NCBI GenBank assembly: GCA_021234155.1
Contig: JAJEKV010000005.1
Location: 10,784,572-10,848,571, forward strand
Direction: 5' to 3'
Origin: Isoetes taiwanensis
Lineage: Eukaryota; Streptophyta; Lycopodiopsida; Isoetales; Isoetaceae
Length of the DNA: 64,000 nt
Shown: positions 1 through 10,029 of the stretch, piece by piece
How positions within the stretch are numbered: position 1 is the first letter of the stretch
Layout of the letters: each line of letters begins with the position of its first letter
Made by a program: the position numbers and the translations under genes
Notes under the pieces: model-generated
The model's database searches: none
What the model saw: only the letters and a program-made list of their open reading frames with translations
What the model was told of the DNA's origin: nothing

Positions 1-385
1 AATTCGGATGTCAACTTTATGTGCATCAAGCAGCCAATTCGGATCTCTACTTGATAGATCCTAAGCAAATTCGACAAAATCCATAGAAGCCAATATGTTA
101 TGCTAGATATTGATGTTCGCAGGCAACGTAAAAGGCCTGCATACAAAAATGCCAAAAGATGTACACAATTAGAAGAACAAGAAACATACTAACTTGGAAA
201 CAAACAGAATTAACATCTCAAAATTAACATCTCAAAATCTTCATGCTCAACTGATGCTCATCTACCAGATAAGGATGCAAAGATAATATCACAAAATACA
301 AAGAGCCATCATAGCATACAGTGCCGGAGCTGCATTGCCATACCTGTGGCAACTGATACCAACTAATATAAATCTCAAGCTTGGT

Positions 386-755
386 AAGGAAGCATGAAAC
401 TAAAGATAGAAAGCTGCTAGAATTAAAGAAATTTAAGGGAGGTAAAACAACAAAATATCTATAATCACAAATGCCATCCATGATATTTTCATATTTGATA
501 GAAGAAAAATGTAAATAAGCTACATAATACTATGATGCGGTTGCTACTTAAAATAAGAAGAGTAGCCCTCCTATAATGTAAGGAAGCATGAGAGATAGGA
601 AGCTGCTAGAATTAAGAAATTTAAGAGAGGTAGAACAACAAAGTATCTGCAATCACAAATGCTATCCATGATATTTTCAATTTTGATAGAACAAACCTGT
701 AAACAATCCTGCTACAGAATAACATGATGTGGTTGCTGCCAAAAATAAGAAGAGA
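386..755. repeat. Local direct duplication, about 175 bp per copy
   Basis: The segment at about 386-562 recurs at about 580-755. Both copies share the order of an AGCATGA start, a GAAAGCTGCTAGAATTAA-like stretch, a CAATCACAAATGC block and a final GGTTGCT block. Divergence is roughly 10-15 percent with small indels, so the duplication is old. No coding sense was found in either copy. The rest of 1-826 shows nothing assignable. Confidence 0.75.
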
Positions 756-826
756 GATTCTTTGTATTTCATGGCTTTTTTAGAACAAGGGATGCACGAA
801 AACAAGAATATGGAAATTGTGCTCAC

Positions 827-1044
827 CTGACACCAGAGAACCCTAAACCAAAGGGGATTCGCAGGCCTAAATCGCTCAGTTGTGCAGATGACAAAATTGC
901 AAAGGCTACATCCGATGCTACAGGTCTGGTCGCAAGATGTCGAAGCAGTCGTTGCCTTGAAGAATCAGTTGCTGTGGTGGCCACGCAGGATACAATGATT
1001 CTTGTTCTCCTTTTTATAATAACAGGTCGATGCTTCCCCTGTAC
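827..1044 (-). other. Possible coding exon of an unidentified minus-strand gene
   Basis: On the minus strand an open frame runs from about 1044 to a good splice donor (CAG then GTGAGC, exon end at 827). Its translation is arginine-, serine- and alanine-rich and ends in GLGFSGVR, compatible with a leader or transit-like N-terminus. There is no in-frame ATG, so an upstream exon or a different start would be needed. A TATAAAAA string lies on the minus strand at 1011-1018, inside this frame, and could instead be a core promoter with a 5' UTR exon behind it. I do not recognise the protein. Downstream sequence (826 to 1) would be intron or UTR and shows no clear exon. Confidence 0.25.
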
Positions 1045-1784
1045 CTAAACGTCATCAATGTGCCCCAGAACCAGGCTTGGATTCTATGGCCTCGAGGCCA
1101 GACAAACCTCTCGGACCTGATAAAAAAACGCTGATAGAATTCTAGTGGCTTCCAAGAACCAACGACAATAAATCTTGCCTGCTTCCAAGCTTTAGATGCT
1201 AGGGTTTTGCCGGAAACTTGTTGGAGCGAGAAAATTCCATCTTGATCTAAGTAGGCTGTGGAAGATCATATGGAATTGAAATCACTTATAGACTCTGTAA
1301 ACCTGGCGACAGAACCGTTGGCTAAAGATCCTGCAGAACTGGTGAGAGACTGAAGCGCACAACCCAAATAAAACCTATGTGAGCTGAACTGTCGGGACTG
1401 TATTTGCACAAAAGAAATCGTGATAACTGGTGACAGACTTAAGCACACATGTATCAGCTAGAAGAAATCAAAGCTCAAATAAAACCGAACTAGCATCCGG
1501 CTTCACAAAGCGACCACTGTCGCAAAGCTCCTTGACCTTCCCGGGTCCTGGTTTAGTAAAGAAATTGGGGCACGAAACCATAGAACCCTAAAATGGGTTT
1601 GCTCGAGGCCTGCATGCATGAGCTTTGGAAATTCATAGGTGGACCATTGGAAAGATGGCACCAAAATCAAGATCGGTGTATGCGCACTCTAGATGTACAC
1701 ATTAGTACATCCCACGACATACGAACATCAAATCATATAAAAACCATAGAAAAAAACGTACAAAAATACAAAAGAAACCCCCTA
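1045..1784. other. Non-coding stretch, no assignable feature
   Basis: No convincing exon, element end or RNA gene was found. A plus-strand open frame at 1593-1871 overlaps the terminal exon of the minus-strand ParB-like gene and does not look like a protein of its own. The left boundary of the two-gene element that follows may lie in here, but I found no terminal inverted repeat matching the 7111-7450 side. Confidence 0.4.
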
Positions 1785-3569
1785 TTATTTTGCTACATAT
1801 TGGATAATCCTTTCGTCCGAGGTTGCGATAGGGTAAAGCTCTTTGCACCTTTCCCAGCTGTCGACATTTAACTGCTCCATTAAGCATGTTTGACACGTGA
1901 TGACATTTTTCTGGCTGTAATATAATACGAACGTTAGAAGGAAGAAAACTAAAAAGGAAAGCAACAAGAAAGAATCATTTAAAGACTGTAAGATAAAGTG
2001 TATTCCAGAATACACTTCGGCCCTCACACTGTAAGGCAAAGTGTATTCCGGAATACACTTTATCTCTTGCTTGAGGGCCAACCTGTATTCTGGAATACAC
2101 TTTGTCTCTTACGTGAGGGCCAAAGTGTATTCCGGAATACACTTTGTTTCCCGTGTGTGGGCCAAAGTGTATTCCGGAATACACTTTGTCTTTCGTGTGT
2201 GGGCCACAGTGTATTTCGGAAAACACTTCTTCCTATCAAACAAAAAACGCAAAGTGGCATTCTTACTTGTGGAGTTCCTTGGACATTTCTTCTAGTGTAA
2301 ATTCCTTATCAACAACCTTTTGCAGTAGCCTTTCTAGTATATCCATATCTGTGAAGCCCTGCATTTCTCGCCAGACAGTTATTGTCATTTCCTTTTTGGG
2401 GACGTCGGATCCTTTTTTCTTTTCAGAGACCTTTCCTTTTCTTTTCAAATCACCACGCTCGAACATGGTAAAGATTTCGTTTTGGAGGTCCCAAATCTGC
2501 AGAGAAAAAAGCGATGTCAGTGGGAAGGTTGCAGGGGTATTCCAGAATACAAGAAACTTACTCTGCCGTCTCTGAAGGCTAGTTGGAACCAGTTGTCATG
2601 TGGTATTAGAGACTGCCGTTTGTTAGCCTCGTCATATTTGAGGCAGCACTCCACAGCACACGCTTCCTTCAGTTCCAGAGAGTATTGTGGTTTCTTTAAA
2701 TCATCTCCATATTTTTCTTTAAATATAACATATTCCCTGTGCATGAACCTGATTTTGTCCACGAAACTCATTTTAAGCTTGTATTCGTTGTCAGCATTGT
2801 GCATGTTGGCAACGATTTTGGCTTCTTCGTCTGTCAGGCCACAGTAAACAGCGCAGAGCACAGAGAGATATCTTGGATTGTTTTTCTCCTTGTATAACTG
2901 CCTCCTTGCTTTGAAACTGTGGTTTCCCCCAAGGACATAGTGCATGTAGGTGTCTGCTTTTTCTCTGTCGTAGTCCTTGGGGTCCATGCACTGGGATCTG
3001 TCAACAAGAACAACAATTGGAGCAACATGGGCATTGGGATTGCTCCTTATTCTGTCCTTCAGATTTCTTAAGTGGCCAGCATAGATTTTGCGAACCTGAA
3101 GGGGGCGCTCACCATCTTCATTCTTCGGTGGCAACCTCATGGGAGTTACTGGCAAGTATATTACACCTTGCACATACGTGTTCTGATTAATTACTTCCAT
3201 CCTCTCTGAGGTCTTGTCCACCTTTTTTTCTTTAATGGCCACCCCAGGTGCCTTGCCCTTTCCCTTCTTCGTTTTCGGTTGTTCCTCGGGGATTTCTGCA
3301 ACTTCAAGCTGCTGTACCTTCCGTTTCTTTGGTTCCTTAGCGGCTATGGTGGCTCTTGGCCTGCTAAGTTTCTTTGGCGGCACTGGGGGAACTTCCTGTT
3401 CTTTTTTCTTGGGACCCTCCATCTGATGACCTCCCTGAAGTACTAGGAGAAGGTGATGATCCTGATCTACCTCCATCTGATTGCTCGGACTCACTGACAG
3501 GAAGCCCAAAGTGTATTCTGGAATACACTTTGGCCTACAAAAGCAAATCAGGAAACACACGAAAGACAT
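1785..3569 (-). CDS. ParB/sulfiredoxin-like DNA-binding protein of an unclassified mobile element (3 exons)
   Basis: Exons read on the minus strand are 3569-2562, 2496-2267 and 1914-1785, about 455 codons. Intron 1 (2561-2497, 65 nt) runs GTAAGT to CTGCAG. Intron 2 (2266-1915, 352 nt) runs GTAAGA to TTACAG. Phases match at both joints (0, then 2) and the product ends at TAA 1785-1787. The N-terminus is basic and NLS-like (PKKRKVQQ near residue 83, KTKKGKGK near 100). The core holds LGGNHSFKARRQLY (residues 213-226) and GLTDEEAKIVANMHN (244-258). These resemble the G-x-x-R/H motif and following helices of ParB/Srx-fold proteins. The start is uncertain: the first 31 residues overlap one copy of the palindrome, and Met32 or a 5' intron is possible. 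It faces the transposase-like gene at 3920, divergently. Unlike that neighbour it has no visible stop or frameshift. The domain call is from motif reading only. Confidence 0.6.
1998..2230. repeat. Six tandem palindromes, 42-43 bp period, inside intron 2 of the ParB-like gene
   Basis: Six copies of a 16 bp dyad, consensus TGTATTCCGGAATACA, have centres at 2006/2007, 2049/2050, 2091/2092, 2133/2134, 2175/2176 and 2217/2218. The spacing is 43 bp once and then 42 bp four times, which is four turns of B-DNA. At 2121-2146 and 2163-2188 the dyad extends to perfect 26 bp palindromes (arms CAAAGTGTATTCC). Linkers are related to each other (GTGAGGGCC or GTGTGGGCC). Single relatives occur at 2537-2551 (intron 1), 3506-3533 (28 bp, one central mismatch pair), 3787-3802 and 3841-3878. 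I found none in the three exons apart from the uncertain 5' end. Confidence 0.9.
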
Positions 3570-3919
3570 ACTATGTACTTTACATGCTTACCTGTCCATT
3601 GTTTTCGCTATGTAAATCGGAATACAGCAAATCAATATAGATCGGAAGGAGCTCGGGCTGGCGACTAAATCTCTGGAAGCGGAATATGCAACTGAGGTGC
3701 TCAATTTTCCTTTTTAATGGTAAGCCACTGTCAGTTGAGTTTTTCTATGTGATGCGGAATACGTCTTGTCCAAACACTCTGGACAAGTGTATTCTGGAAT
3801 AGCATCTTTGCACACACACAGCAAATGCTGCACACAAAATACTATTTCGGAATAGCATTTGTATTCTCGAATATCATTAGTCCAATCGACTTGTGACTTA
3901 GTAACAAGTCCACAATTTT
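3570..3919. promoter_or_regulatory. Divergent intergenic region with degenerate palindrome copies
   Basis: This 350 bp gap separates the ParB-like gene (minus) from the transposase-like gene (plus), so it should contain both promoters. It carries weaker relatives of the TATTCNGGAATA dyad at about 3609-3626, 3787-3802 and 3841-3878. No unambiguous TATA box was identified. A role as a shared control region is an inference from position and motif sharing. Confidence 0.4.
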
Positions 3920-6900
3920 TTGCAGTTGTTTAACATGGTTAACCGCTTCGTGAACAAACTTCCACCACCATTTGTTTGCCCAAGTACCTCTACTTCAGAT
4001 GGAACACAAGATGGAGATGCTTCTTCAACACCTACCTCGACAAGGTCTTTGTTGCTTATCGAAGACACTCCGAGTCCAGTAACTAGTAAACTACCACCAC
4101 CTTTCCAACCCTCTCCAAGTCCAGTAGGAAACCGGCTGCCACCTCCTTTCAAAGCCTCACCTGTTGCACGTAGCAATCTTCCACCACCATTTGTACCATC
4201 CCCCGACACTACAATGGCTCGACCTCAGATAATTTTTCGAAACAGACTATCTCAGCCCTTTGTTGTTTCTCCATCTTCACTTACACATACCAGGAATACA
4301 GCACGTTCTGAAAACTACGAGATTTACCATAGCTTCTCCCACCATGATTTCACTACAAATGAAGACGACCTTGCAACATCTACTCCTCTTCACACAACCG
4401 TGGTGACACATGGGTTTGCAGAATTTTAGTCTGCTATAAGAGACATGTTTGAGCGAACTCCTTTTGAAGAAGCTACAACAACTTTCGCTGGCACATCATA
4501 TGGTGGCCCATCTCCTTCATTCAACACTGTACCGCCGCCTTATCCGGGTACAGCTTCACGTGGTTTGTTCTCCTCTACAAGCACACCATTAAGGGTAGAG
4601 GAGGTCACCCCCAGAGTAGAACTCTCTTAAGAAGATGAAGACACCAACGAAGTGCAACGAGATTACACATTCTCTAGCCAGTCCACCAAGAAATTCAAGG
4701 TGGATTATGGTTTGAGAGCATGCTCCTCTGTAAGAAGAAGAAACCTTATGGACGAGCATAAAATGAGAAGACTTTTAAGAAGTAAATGCTGCTCATTGGG
4801 TTGCATCAACAAATTTAACATGTCTAAATTACGAGCAATTAGAGACAACTACAGTTCAATGACATTGGCTGACCAGAATGCCTACTTGGCCTACCATGTA
4901 AGACCAGACCGCAACACCTTCTTGCACTACATTAACCGTCAAGAAGTTTGCCAGAAATGCTTTATGGTTGTCCACCGTTTAGGGTCCACCAGAATGTCTA
5001 GAATACACAAAAGACTGGACAAAAATCCAGCAATTGATGATCATTGTGGACCAAGAAGAATTGTAACCATGCATGCCCTTGCTGCTGTGTCATGGATGGA
5101 GAAATATTTTAGAGAAACATGTGAGAAGCTGCCTAACATCAATATGTATCATTTAACTGATAACATCACCAAAAAAGATGTTTTTAATGAGTACAAAGAG
5201 ACTTGCACTCAGCTTCAGCACATCTCTTACTCACACTTCACCAGACTGTGGAAAAGTGAATTCGGTTTAGTGAAAATTCTCAGGAGACATAGAATGTCTG
5301 TTTACTCAAGGTGTGCAGAATTAAAGAGTCAACGAGAAACTGCAAAGACAGAGGTCGAAAGAAGTAAGCTCATGTTCTCCAATCTCTCACTTGTTTTAAT
5401 GAAAATGCTTTGACCTGATTTCTTCTACAGATATTGTGCAACAGAATCTTGCCAGACATCGTGAACAACAAGCAGCAGAGAGAAGAAAGCTTGCCAAACA
5501 CAGAAAAAAGCTCTTGAACATCCACTGCAATATATGTCTGTTGTGATTGATGGAATGGACCAAAAAAAAACTACTCTACCCATTTCTTGAACATTCCTAA
5601 AGATGTGCCAGAGGAATGTTTTGTTAAGGTCCACCTTGTAGGAGCCATGGTTTTCAAAGGAAGTCTAAAGTGCAAAGTATTTTTGACATATCCAAACTTG
5701 CATGGTGACCCGAACCTCACAATTACAATTCTTAACAAGGTCCTGTGCGAGCAAGAGCAATTACCACCAGTGTTTTACCTGCAACTTGACAATACTACAA
5801 GGGATAACAAGAATCAAACACTCTTTGCGTACTGTGCCATGTTAGTGGAGTTAGGGATCTTTAGAAAAGTGAAGCTCGGTTTCTTACTTGTAGGCCACAC
5901 TCATGATCAAATTGACCAAATGTTCAGCAGATTTTCTGTGCGCCTCAGAAGGAAGAAGGCTTTCTCTCTTCCTACTTTAGTTCGAATTATTGAAGATTCT
6001 TACACTCCCACTCCAGTGATCGATCTTCTTAAAGAGACTGCTGATTTCAGAGAGTTTATTTTCTCTCAACGTTCAGACAGAGAACAAGCTGTGAACAAGT
6101 TGAATGATCTCACCTTTCAACATCACATCAAGTTCTACTTGAAGGATGGCCAAAGCTTCTTACAGGGGAAGAAGTATACCACAACTAAGGACTGGAGTCC
6201 ACCAGGGGGATTACGCTTCCTTAAATATATTCCAGATACTTTCTTCATAGAACGTGCTGAGCAACTTCCTCTCAAAAATCCTAAGGAGTCCAAGCAGAAG
6301 AAAAGTACCCCAGTGTCATCCTTAAAAGCCATTGAAAATGGAATTTCCTCAGTTTCTTAGAAGAAGATCGGATGTGGTGGAGTAATTTCTTTCTCGAACA
6401 GAAAATTGTTGTGCAAAATATAGCTCTAAGACAGTTGCAAGAACCATTTCAATGGCCTAACACCTTCCATCAACCCCAGCACCAAGCAGGTCCAAGCAAT
6501 GCTACATTAGCACCTGCAGTAGAAGAAGACGAGGATCGAGTCATGTACCTCGGACCAAGACGCAGGAATGAGCCTCAAGGTAATATCACAAAAATTACCA
6601 AGGGTATGCTAATTGCTCTTCCAACTGAGGAGGATGACAAAGGTCGACCTTTCTGGATAGCAAAAGTGCTTGACACAGTCAAGGAGGAAGGCTTAGTCAC
6701 TAAATTCAAGATTCATTGGCTTGCAACACGCTCAGAAAATGCTTTTGAAGGTAGATATCAGTTAGAAATGAGAAGCCAAGGAAAAAGGGAGAAAGTCCAA
6801 GAAGGTGGGTTGTAGGGATGAGCTGAACCTAAATGACGTAACTATATTGTGCTATGATTTTAAATTGAAATCTGACAATCGTCTACGCCAGAGGACTATC

Positions 6901-7110
6901 AATTTGCTTAAAAAAGCTTGTAATTACGAAGAAGAGGATGAAGAAGGTGGTGGCAATGCTTCACCATCTGTTGATAGTGATGAGGAAGATAACTCAAGCA
7001 CTTCCTCTAGTGACAGTGAAAAAAGTGAAGGTGATGAGGATGGCATAAATGAATATGATGACGTCCTGGATCCCTCTCTCATCACTCCTCACAATTTTGT
7101 ACATAACTGA
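3920..7110 (+). pseudogene. Decayed DUF7869-like, possibly DDE-type transposase-related gene
   Basis: The reading is broken. One frame runs 3920-5370 with in-frame stops TAG 4427 and TAA 4628, followed by a GT-AG intron at about 5364-5428. Frameshifts lie in A-runs near 5510 and 5565, then a long frame covers 5587-6360. Two more shifted pieces cover 6372-6815 and 6805-7110. The N-terminus repeats LPPPF four times. A Cys-containing block follows (KCCSLGCINKF, then VCQKCFMVVHRLGSTRMSRIH). The core has VVIDGMDQ, then YLQLDNTTRDNKN, then VGHTHDQIDQMFSRF. I recognise this three-block pattern from DUF7869-type proteins expanded in many eukaryotes, and the spaced acidic residues suggest an RNase-H-fold or DDE enzyme. 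Near 6600-6730 lies a PFWIAKVLD...IHWLAT segment like a chromo-barrel or BAH-type module, then an acidic Ser-rich tail. Catalysis is inferred, not shown. It is divergent from and probably paired with the ParB-like gene. Confidence 0.55.
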
Positions 7111-7556
7111 GTCTTAGAAAAAGACTGTAAATTTTGCATGTGAATATGAAGATTCTATCTTCAAATTTTGAGAATACTACAGTTTCAGTTACAGACTTAC
7201 TTCAATTTTTTGTGAAATATTTTATCCTCTGAAATTAGAGTTTCTCTCGTAAAATATACTTCAAGAACATTCTATTTGCTAAGAAAAGTGACACTTTAAA
7301 AAAGTCAATTCTTTCGTTGCACAAAAAAATTAGTCATTTGGAGGGGGGTCAAAATAGAATTTCATGCATCTTTTTTTCTTTACCTCGTTTTACCCCCTTT
7401 TGTAAAAAAAAGGAAATCTTAGAGGAATATTCCTTTTGCTCTCGTTTCGATGATTTGCTCCTGTTTAATACGCAATCTTGTTAGTAGAATTCTTTGTAGA
7501 ATGCTTAGAATGTTTATAGCAGGTAGCACAAGAAAATCAATTTTGGCTCAAAAATT
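7111..7556. other. AT-rich non-coding stretch
   Basis: This is the region downstream of the transposase-like gene. It contains homopolymer runs and a short GGAGGGGGG stretch near 7340 and no supported gene. The right end of the two-gene element should be here, but no inverted repeat with the 1560-1790 side was visible. Confidence 0.4.
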
Positions 7557-8033
7557 GGCCAAACCAGGTCGATCCGCGCAAACTCGACCTGCGTTCGCAA
7601 TGCAGGGCCAATTTGCGCGAATCAACCCGGGTATCAGGATTTGGGACAAAAATGATAGAAAATTTGTGCTAAAAGGTAGTAGATTGCTTAGAATTTGCCT
7701 AGAAACCTAGTTTAGAAGTCAATTTCAGCAATGGATCATCAAAAAATGCCAAGTTCAGGCGAAACCGGGTGGATCCGCGCAAAACGCGTCTGCGTTCGCG
7801 ACGCAGGGCCAATTTGCGCGAATCAACCCGATTAGCCCAATTTGACACTTTTAGATATCAATTTTGCTTGGAACAAGTTGCTAACTAGGTTAGGATCCAC
7901 CCAAATAGTCATGTTAGTATCTTACAGCCCCTAGAAATGTCTAATCATCTTCCAAATCAGCCAAACCGGGTTGATCCGCGCAAAACCGCCTTGCGTTCGC
8001 AACGCAGAGCTCATTTGCGCGAATTGACCCAGG
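7557..8033. repeat. Three CpG-rich nested inverted repeats, about 200 bp period
   Basis: Units of about 75 bp lie at 7557-7632, 7759-7833 and 7959-8033, in AT-rich surroundings. Each is a double hairpin. The outer arms are ACCGGGTTGATCCGCGCAAA against its near-complement ending TTTGCGCGAATCAACCC. The inner stem is CTGCGTT and AACGCAG around a CGC loop. Copy 3 matches the outer arm best. Mismatches in the inner stem (copy 1 has AATGCAG) look like C-to-T decay. They lie upstream of a TATA box at 8214 and may belong to the leader or LTR of a retroelement whose left end I could not define. Confidence 0.8.
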
Positions 8034-8212
8034 TTGCCCCATTTTGGACAAGGATTGACCAAATTCGACCCAACAAACTGCCATGTAGTGTTTCTTGCTT
8101 TGTTTTGCTTAGATTTGCACTTCGTGGTAGCTCATTTGGACATCCATAGCCTTAGAACAAAAGGCTATTCCATCAAGAAACCTTGTGCATGGAATCCGAG
8201 GCAGACCATAGT

Positions 8213-8221
8213 CTATAAAAG
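8213..8221 (+). promoter_or_regulatory. Candidate TATA box
   Basis: TATAAAAGG lies about 110 bp before the ATG at 8324. Between them is a pyrimidine-rich stretch typical of a plant 5' UTR. This supports a transcription start near 8245 for the broken ORF that follows. It is a motif-only call. Confidence 0.45.
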
Positions 8222-8323
8222 GGTTGCCATTTTCCCTTCACCAGAACTGCTCTTGTCACCTTAGGCAATTTTCCAAGCTCTTATCAATCTTTCCAAACCT
8301 TTTTCTACACCTATCTCCACTCA

Positions 8324-9791
8324 ATGGCGCCCAGTAGCTTTGTTAGATGGTATGATGCTGCCAACCATATTCGTGATTTTCCTGCTGATCAGACCTTCCA
8401 TGTATTTGACCATCTCTTTGATCTCCATGCAACATTGACCAGAACCCCTTTCTACACTAACATCATTTGCCAATACGACCAGCAGATCCTACCCTGGGAA
8501 GTTAGCTTGCCGCCTAGGAGAGGGAAATGAGTATCCCTAGATTCGCTTAGCCAAGCCGTAGGGGGAGGTTCCAAGGGGAAGGGCAAGCTGTGGGATAGGA
8601 CACGAACCAGGCATAGATATCTCTCAGCCCATGCATCCCTTGCTCTATTCATGCAATATAAGTCAGTCAATAGGGTGGGAGAACCTTCCATTCAGCCTTT
8701 GGACCTAGCTCCACTCGACACTCGAAGGGACCAGAGCCTCATTCACGAGATCGAGTCCTCGGAGTACATGTTCCATGGCGTGACATCAAGGACACCAACA
8801 CTGCAGATTGAACAGGACTACGAGCAGCAGAGAGGCGATGAGGATCGAAAGGCGCATAGCCAGGCACGATGACGAAATCAGGCGGGCCTATGAGACACCA
8901 ATCGACATCACAGCCTTATCACCAATAGTCATCGATGGCGAGGAGTACATCTTGGCAAACGACATCCTCAACCTTCCTTACTGCCAAGAAGAAGGGCTCA
9001 TAATCGACGAGCTCTTAGGCTTGATGGCAAAGGAGCAGCACGACGACTTCATTGACTACTCCTATCAAGAAATCCCAAGGGAGTTAGCAGAGCGACACCC
9101 ATACGCCGGGGAGACAATGTCAGATATAGCGGCCTATGAGCAGATAAGGGAAATGTATCGCCAACAGGAACCAATCATCCCAGAGGAGGAGTTTCAACAA
9201 ATATAAAGCAGATTGTACAAACTAGGAAGAGGCCCACACTCTAGCCGAACAGTTCGTTCCAGGAGTATGCGGGAGGCATCCAGTAGCATCAACCTGGAGA
9301 GCGCAACTACCATGTGGAGGGACCATGAAGACCTCTTGGCATTAGACGTCTACGGCAAAGCAGCTCAGAGAAGGGGCACATGTTCGAAGGCCATAGGGAA
9401 GGGTAAAGCACTCCGGTACTATCTCCCAGCCCTCAGCCAAGGGCAGATGATAGTCTTTCATAAGGAGTTCAGCCCACGAGGAGAAGAGTCAGTGGCACTC
9501 CTCATAGCACTCTCTGGCTTCGAGCAGCACGCCAAACTAGACCCCGTAAGGGATCACGTCATCCTCTTCAAGAGATCTGTGGCACTCCACTGCCTCGACT
9601 TCGCCAGAAGTCACCTCAGGGACGCGACATTGACAGTAGTTGTGGCAACGGCACCAGAACTCCCGACACCTAAAATGGCTCGAGCACTCAAAGGGGGATC
9701 TTCCAGGAACATCTTGCGCAACCTCGGCAAAGGTCTTCGGCTTACGGACGTCAAGAACTTCTTCAAATTGACGAGGGGTCATCGAAGATAA
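8324..9791 (+). pseudogene. Unidentified broken ORF upstream of a Ty3 gag
   Basis: The first frame opens at ATG 8324 and is stopped by TGA 8528. The same frame reopens to 8872, then a frameshift near 8830 continues into 8808-9206. Stop TAA 9204 is followed in frame by a long open stretch to 9791. The pieces together would be roughly 480 residues. The middle part is acidic (RIARHDDEIRRAYETP, then EEYILANDILNLPY). The last 190 residues are mixed and basic at the end (KGLRLTDVKNFFKLTRGHRR). I do not recognise a domain. Its place between a TATA box and gag suggests an extra leader ORF of the retroelement, or an older unrelated element. Both are guesses. Confidence 0.4.
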
Positions 9792-10022
9792 ATAATTCCT
9801 GTTTTTACTAATCTTTTAAATTGTATTGAATGTCTTCACTTCTATGTACTATCATGTATTTTATATTAATGTGTAACTCTTATATATTAATGACTATAAA
9901 TTATCCTTAACTTATAAGTGCAATTTTGACATGAATTCTGTTATGCTCAACAATAATTCACTTGCAAATAAGGATGAATAATATATAACGTAAATAACAA
10001 GCATTGATGACTAATACTTGCA
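9792..10022 (+). other. AT-rich, intron-like stretch before gag
   Basis: The region is strongly AT-rich and ends in TGACTAATACTTGCAG, a good branch-point-like CTAAT followed by an AG acceptor at 10022. No convincing GT donor was found just downstream of 9791, so an intron joining the upstream ORF to gag is only a possibility. Confidence 0.3.
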
Positions 10023-10029
10023 GCCAGGA

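Noticed and set aside
1998-2230. CRISPR-like array
   Set aside because: The palindromes are regularly spaced, but the spacers are related to each other and only about 26 bp, the array lies in a plant intron, and no Cas genes exist.
1975-2300. Repeat-encoded proteins (CIPEYTL / VFRNTL repeats) on both strands
   Set aside because: These frames are translations of the 42 bp palindrome repeat within an intron and have no independent coding evidence.
8200-10000. 5' LTR of the chromovirus
   Set aside because: No stretch here resembles the start (TGTGACGTTCC) or end (GAGCGTCACA) of the 3' LTR, so the 5' LTR was not called.
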